Positions 60,242-64,000 of a stretch of 64,000 bases of DNA are shown one piece after another. The notes under the pieces were generated by a model, which was not told the DNA's origin, did no database searches, and worked only from the letters and a program-made list of their open reading frames with translations. Position numbers and translations under genes: made by a program. Location of the stretch: contig CM075760.1 of the NCBI GenBank assembly GCA_037974335.1, positions 12,538,814 through 12,602,813 of the forward strand. The letters run 5' to 3'. Position 1 is the first letter of the stretch. Every line of letters begins with the position of its first letter. Source of the DNA: Prionace glauca (Eukaryota > Chordata > Chondrichthyes > Carcharhiniformes > Carcharhinidae).

Positions 60242-60716
60242 GCTGATACCGAAGTTGAGGGGATTGAGCTATGAGGAGAGGCTGAATAAACTAGGCTTGT
60301 ACTCGTTAGAGTTTAGAAGAATGAGGGGAGATCTCATTGAGACGTATAAGATGATGAATGGGATGGATAGGATAGAGGTGGAGAGACTGTTCCCGCTCAA
60401 AAAAGACAGTAGGACTAGGGGGCACAGCCTCAAGGTAAAGGGGAGGCGATTTAGAACAGAGTTGAGGAGGAACTTCTTCACTCAAAGGGTGGTGAATCTC
60501 TGGAATTCTCTGCCCGTTGAAGTGGTGGAGGCTGCCTCGCTAAATATTTTTAAGAAACGGGTTGATGGGTTTTTGAAAAGAGAAGGGATTAAGGGTTATG
60601 GGGAGAGGGTGGGAAGGTGGAGCTGAGTCACGACAGATCAGCCATGAACTTATTGAATGGCGGGGCAGGCTCGAAGGGCCAGATGGCCTACTCCTGCTCC
60701 TATTTCTTATGTTCTT
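60242..60716 (+). mobile_element. CR1/L2-type LINE, 3' end of the reverse-transcriptase ORF plus tail
   Basis: The ORF (60255-60626, about 123 codons) reads LSYEERLNKLGLYSLEFRR, then GDLIETYKMMNGMD, RTRGHSLKVKG, NFFTQRVVNLWNSLP and NIFKKRVDGF. These are the conserved C-terminal motifs that end the ORF2 protein of CR1/L2-like LINEs. The catalytic part of the polymerase and the endonuclease are absent: a typical 5'-truncated insertion. The 3' tail (GGCTCGAAGGGCCAGATGGC to TTCTTATGTTCTTA) is intact, and the reading frame is uninterrupted, so it is probably young. Confidence 0.85.
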
Positions 60717-61338
60717 ATAATCTTCATCCGATTCTCTCCCTGTATAAGGTTGTGGATGAGATTTGAGACAAGTGTCAGCTGGAGCCTGAGCATTACTTGA
60801 CATGGTTAAATCTGTTTTTTTTTACTTTGAGGTGATGTGTCTGTATCTGTTGCATTGCCTGAATTTTTGGTGATGTCCCGTTGTTTCTTAATGTTTTCTC
60901 AGTTTGAACAGACGGATTAAATTTAGGGGTAAAATAATTCTCTTTGCACCTTAATACTTCCAGATTATTGATTAGCAGAATTTTGGAATTTAGGTTCACC
61001 CATAACCCACTTAAGCCATTAAACTGAATGCCCACAGTTAAACATCAGACAGAGAGAGACGTGGTAACACTTGTAACTTAGTTACTGAATGGTCACAGTC
61101 CAGATATCACTGTAACAAACTGAGATCTCGAATGGGTCTGATGGCGTTTGAGTAGATAGTGTATTTCCACTCATTATTCGTTGAACAATGTGACCAATGG
61201 AATCCAGCGTTTTGAACGAGGTCAGTCACTTAACAAATAACTATTTTCCATCACTGAACTGAATGCTGTAATCTGTTTGTTCATGTATTAAAAAATAACA
61301 TTGCTCTACCTCAATGTCCCACAGGTGCTTCTATGGTG
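60717..61338. other. Intergenic sequence, nothing recognised
   Basis: Non-repetitive, AT-rich; no gene, RNA or repeat that I can name. Confidence 0.5.
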
Positions 61339-61346
61339 TATAAATT
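61339..61346 (+). promoter_or_regulatory. TATA box upstream of the receptor exon
   Basis: TATAAATT lies 85-92 bp before the ATG at 61431, compatible with a 5' untranslated leader of about 60 nt. Confidence 0.5.
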
Positions 61347-61430
61347 AAAGGCTTTGGGAATGGAAAATCTCACAGTTTAAGACAGAGGGACTGCGAGCAG
61401 TACAAAGGGACTCATTACTACACATTGAGA

Positions 61431-61497
61431 ATGCTTTATCCAGTTCAGAAAGCTTTGAAAATAATCTACCCAATCATTGCCATTATTGGCGTTCCTG
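61431..61497 (+). CDS. First coding exon of a GPR139-like G-protein-coupled receptor
   Basis: ATG followed by 22 codons plus one base: MLYPVQKALK then IIYPIIAIIGVP, ending at a strong donor (CCTG|GTAAGT). It matches the start of the rhodopsin-class receptors annotated as probable GPCR 139 that are numerous in sharks, where a short first exon ends in the first membrane helix at GVP and the next exon resumes with the NLV part. Residues 10-22 are the beginning of helix 1. The rest of the receptor (conserved Asn of helix 1 onwards) is not found up to 64000 and presumably lies beyond, past a LINE fragment and a satellite patch. The start fits because no other in-frame ATG is near and the TATA box is well placed. 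Not disrupted in what can be seen. Confidence 0.7.
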
Positions 61498-61934
61498 GTA
61501 AGTAACTATAACCAAGTCGTGTCAGTCTGTGTTTAAATTCTGAACGAAAATGTCCCACGCTAATCTTCTGTTCACTGCTATACATACTCCAGGTGCATGA
61601 TGGAATTTATTTATATTAAACTTCTTGTATTATGTCTATGATTTCAATTATTGTCATGAACAAATAAAACTCACCATCTCACTGATCAATGAAATTGTTG
61701 CACTTAAATTTATTTTGTACATTTAGAGATTGAATCTCAGTGAAGGCAATCACTGAATTTTATAGAAATAAGAATAAATTCAAATGTTGCATGTGGAATA
61801 TCTGACACCAGTGAATAAATATTACCCGGTCTATTAGTCAATGTGGAATTGTAATGTTTGTGGATACCGGAGAATGGAGAGCTGGAAATTTTTTTAAGTC
61901 CATGCTTGATCTGTTGTTTTCAGTGAACATTAAA
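61498..61934 (+). other. Intron 1 of the receptor gene, first part
   Basis: AT-rich, no exon or repeat recognised. Confidence 0.4.
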
Positions 61935-62530
61935 AAAAAACTCGTGGGTCCTGGGCATCGCTGGCAGCATTGGGGTAAAGAACCTACCCCTGACATCCGT
62001 CCTATAACTACCACCCCTTAATTTAAAGCCATGCCCCCTCGTGCTAGCTTTCTCCATCCTAGGAAAAAGGCTATCACTATCTACCCTGTCTAAACCTCTA
62101 ATCATCTTATATGTTTCAATGAGATCCCCTCTTAGCCACCTTCTTTCCAACGAAACCCCAAATCCCTCAGCCTCTCCTCATAGGACCTCCCCACCATACC
62201 AGGCAACATCCTAGTAAACCTCCTCTGCACCCTCTCCAAAGCCTCCACATCCTTCCTATAATGTGGGGACCAGAACTGCACACAGTACTCCAAGACACCG
62301 TATGCCTTCCTAACAACCTTATCTACTTGATTCCCAACTTTCAGGGATCTATGTACACATACACCTAGATCCCTCTGTTCATCCACACTATTCAAAGTCC
62401 TCCCGTTAGCCCTATACTCGACACATCTGTTATTCCTGCCAAAGTGAATTACCTCACACTTCTCCGCATTAAACTCCATCCGCCACCTCTTGGCCCAGCT
62501 CTGCAACCTTTCTAAGTCTCCCTGCAAACT
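61935..62530 (-). mobile_element. CR1/L2-type LINE fragment on the minus strand
   Basis: Minus-strand reading from about 62530: DLERLQSWAKRWRMEFNAEK, CEVIHFGRNN, then RDLGVCVHRSLKVGNQVDK, VLEYCVQFWSPHYRKDVEAL, VQRRFTRMLPGM and YEERLRDLGF; after a frameshift near 62140, RGDLIETYKMIRGLDRVDS and TRGHGFKLRG. These are the end of the polymerase domain, the thumb and the C-terminal motifs of a CR1/L2-like ORF2. It is 5'-truncated and its 3' tail is cut near 61935, just after an A-run. It is more decayed than the copy at 60242. Confidence 0.85.
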
Positions 62531-63347
62531 ATGACACCCTCGGGGAGAGAGATGGGACGGGGGGAGGGAGGCGTTGGGGGGCATGGAGGGGGGAGGGCAT
62601 GGGAAATTGTGATAGCTACTGGGATAAAAATGTCCATGGAATACTCGCCCTAAACTCCCATTGAGTTACTTCCAGAGTCAGATTGCAGCTGGGAACGGAA
62701 AATCGGAGAGTCTGTGATTCCACTGAATAAAATCCAGTTTCAGCACTGGACAGTGAGATTGGGTCTAATCACTCAGATCAGTGCACAGAAAGTCACTGTG
62801 AGGCCTTCATGCAATCTGCAGTGTGTGTGTTTTATAGATCAGAGTGAGTTAGGGATGGAAATGTGCTGTAGTCAAAAATTAGAACAAGAAACTACATTTA
62901 AATCTGCACAGAACAGAACATAGAGACTGGGTTCAGCTGGAATTCTGAAGGGGCTGAGGATAAAGATGCGAGTTAAAAAAATGGAAAATTCAGCGAAAAC
63001 GAGATATGTGTCCAATTATAATGAACAATTATTTAATAATATCTGGATGAGAAAGTAGACAAATCTTTCAATCAATAAAAGATAAGGTTATAAAATAATT
63101 AGCTGGTAATCGACATATTTACTCGCGGGAGGTATTAAATCCACTATCCTCCGGCCAGATTTCCCTGTGAATATTACTGACAGGGAGATTAATGCAGTTG
63201 CTTTACTAATTGTTCCCTTTCTGGAGAAACAGGGAAATAAATTTCCCCCAAATCTCTCCTCAAACCTGCTGCACTTTCTTGTGATTAGAGTGATGCAGCA
63301 CCACCATCTGCTGGTGTCCCACTGTAACTGCAGGCGCTGGTGTTTGT
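62531..63347. other. Non-repetitive sequence, no exon recognised
   Basis: A G-rich patch (62540-62600) is followed by ordinary sequence. I looked for the receptor's second exon (NLV...RGKCGLS-like) on + and did not find it. Confidence 0.5.
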
Positions 63348-64000
63348 GAGAGAGAGACACACACACAGATACAGTGAGAGACACACAGATACAGTGAGAG
63401 ACATACAGATAGAGTGAGAGAGAGACACACAGATACAGTGAGAGACACACAGATACAGAGAGAGACACACAGATACAGAGAGAGACACACAGATAGAGTG
63501 AGAGAGAGACACACAGATACAGTGAGAGAGACACACAGATAGAGTGAGAGAGAGACACACAGATACAGTGAGAGACACACAGATACAGAGAGAGAGACAT
63601 ACAGATAGAGTGAGAGAGACACACACACATACAGTGAGAGACACACAGATACAGAGAGAGAGACATACAGATAGAGAGAGTGAGAGAGAGACACACAGAT
63701 ACAGTGAGAGACACACAGATACAGAGAGAGAGACATACAGATAGAGTGAGAGAGACACACACACATACAGTGAGAGACACACAGATACAGAGAGAGAGAC
63801 ATACAGATAGAGTGAGAGAGACACACACAGATACAGTGAGAGACACACAGATACAGAGAGAGAGACATACAGATAGAGTGAGAGAGACACACACACATAC
63901 AGTGAGAGACACACAGATACAGAGAGAGAGACATACAGATAGAGTGAGAGAGACACACAGATACAGTGAGAGACACACAGATACAGAGAGACATACAGAT
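63348..64000. repeat. GATACAGTGAGAG satellite patch, runs off the window
   Basis: Same family as 13660-30545 but with ACACAGATACAGTGAGAGAC as the common variant and a longer period of about 100-120 bp (AGATAGAGTGAGAG, ACACACACATACAGTGAG). Open frames in it are artefacts. Confidence 0.95.

Noticed and set aside
61920-62584. Host gene with a 150-codon minus-strand frame
   Set aside because: The peptide carries CR1/L2 polymerase and C-terminal motifs; it is a truncated LINE.
1-64000. LTR or virus-like elements
   Set aside because: No paired terminal repeats, primer site, or gag, protease, integrase, capsid or envelope motifs were seen.

Overview
This window is vertebrate DNA, most likely from a cartilaginous fish (shark or ray). 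The grounds are a relic immunoglobulin heavy-chain cluster with shark-like VH framework 3 residues, a first exon resembling the GPR139-like receptors that are expanded in sharks, CR1/L2-type LINE 3' ends and a tRNA-derived SINE of kinds common in elasmobranchs, and the frequent fragment TGTGGGATCTTGCTGTGC. Nothing looks prokaryotic. The species cannot be told from the sequence.

Layout. (1) 1-12.6 kb, 30.5-42.6 kb and 43.3-55.0 kb are three related blocks (S1, S2, S3) that look like tandem copies of one + strand region. Each mixes short exon-like pieces with strong splice signals (A1, A2, T1, T2; T1 and T2 carry poly(A) signals), arrays of a 121-bp repeat, and about 2-kb composite units (U1-U7). 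S1 and S3 end in G-run minisatellites. No protein family was recognised in these blocks, so they may be a noncoding gene, a decayed gene, or a coding gene whose diagnostic exons lie outside the window. (2) 13.66-30.54 kb is a 16.9-kb purine-rich satellite built on ACACAGATACAGAGAG, with higher-order duplications of about 1.0, 2.3 and 3.7 kb. Its very long open frames are simple-repeat artefacts. (3) 55.0-64.0 kb is more normal sequence. It holds two A-rich/G-rich minisatellites, a candidate minus-strand promoter with the first exons of an unrecognised gene, a broken VH-JH-CH immunoglobulin cluster (56.8-59.3 kb), a plus-strand LINE 3' end (60.2-60.7 kb), the first coding exon of a GPR139-like receptor (61.43 kb), a minus-strand LINE fragment (61.9-62.5 kb) and another patch of the GATACAGAGA satellite running off the right edge.

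How the parts relate. The VH piece keeps an excellent 23-spacer recombination signal, and JH keeps its heptamer and splice donor. The VH body is interrupted, JH has lost its in-frame Trp and the CH exon lacks its 5' part, so the cluster is a fossil. The receptor exon looks intact, but its partner exon is not in the window. The S1-S3 blocks appear to grow by duplication of exons, introns and repeats together; whether they are transcribed is the main open question.
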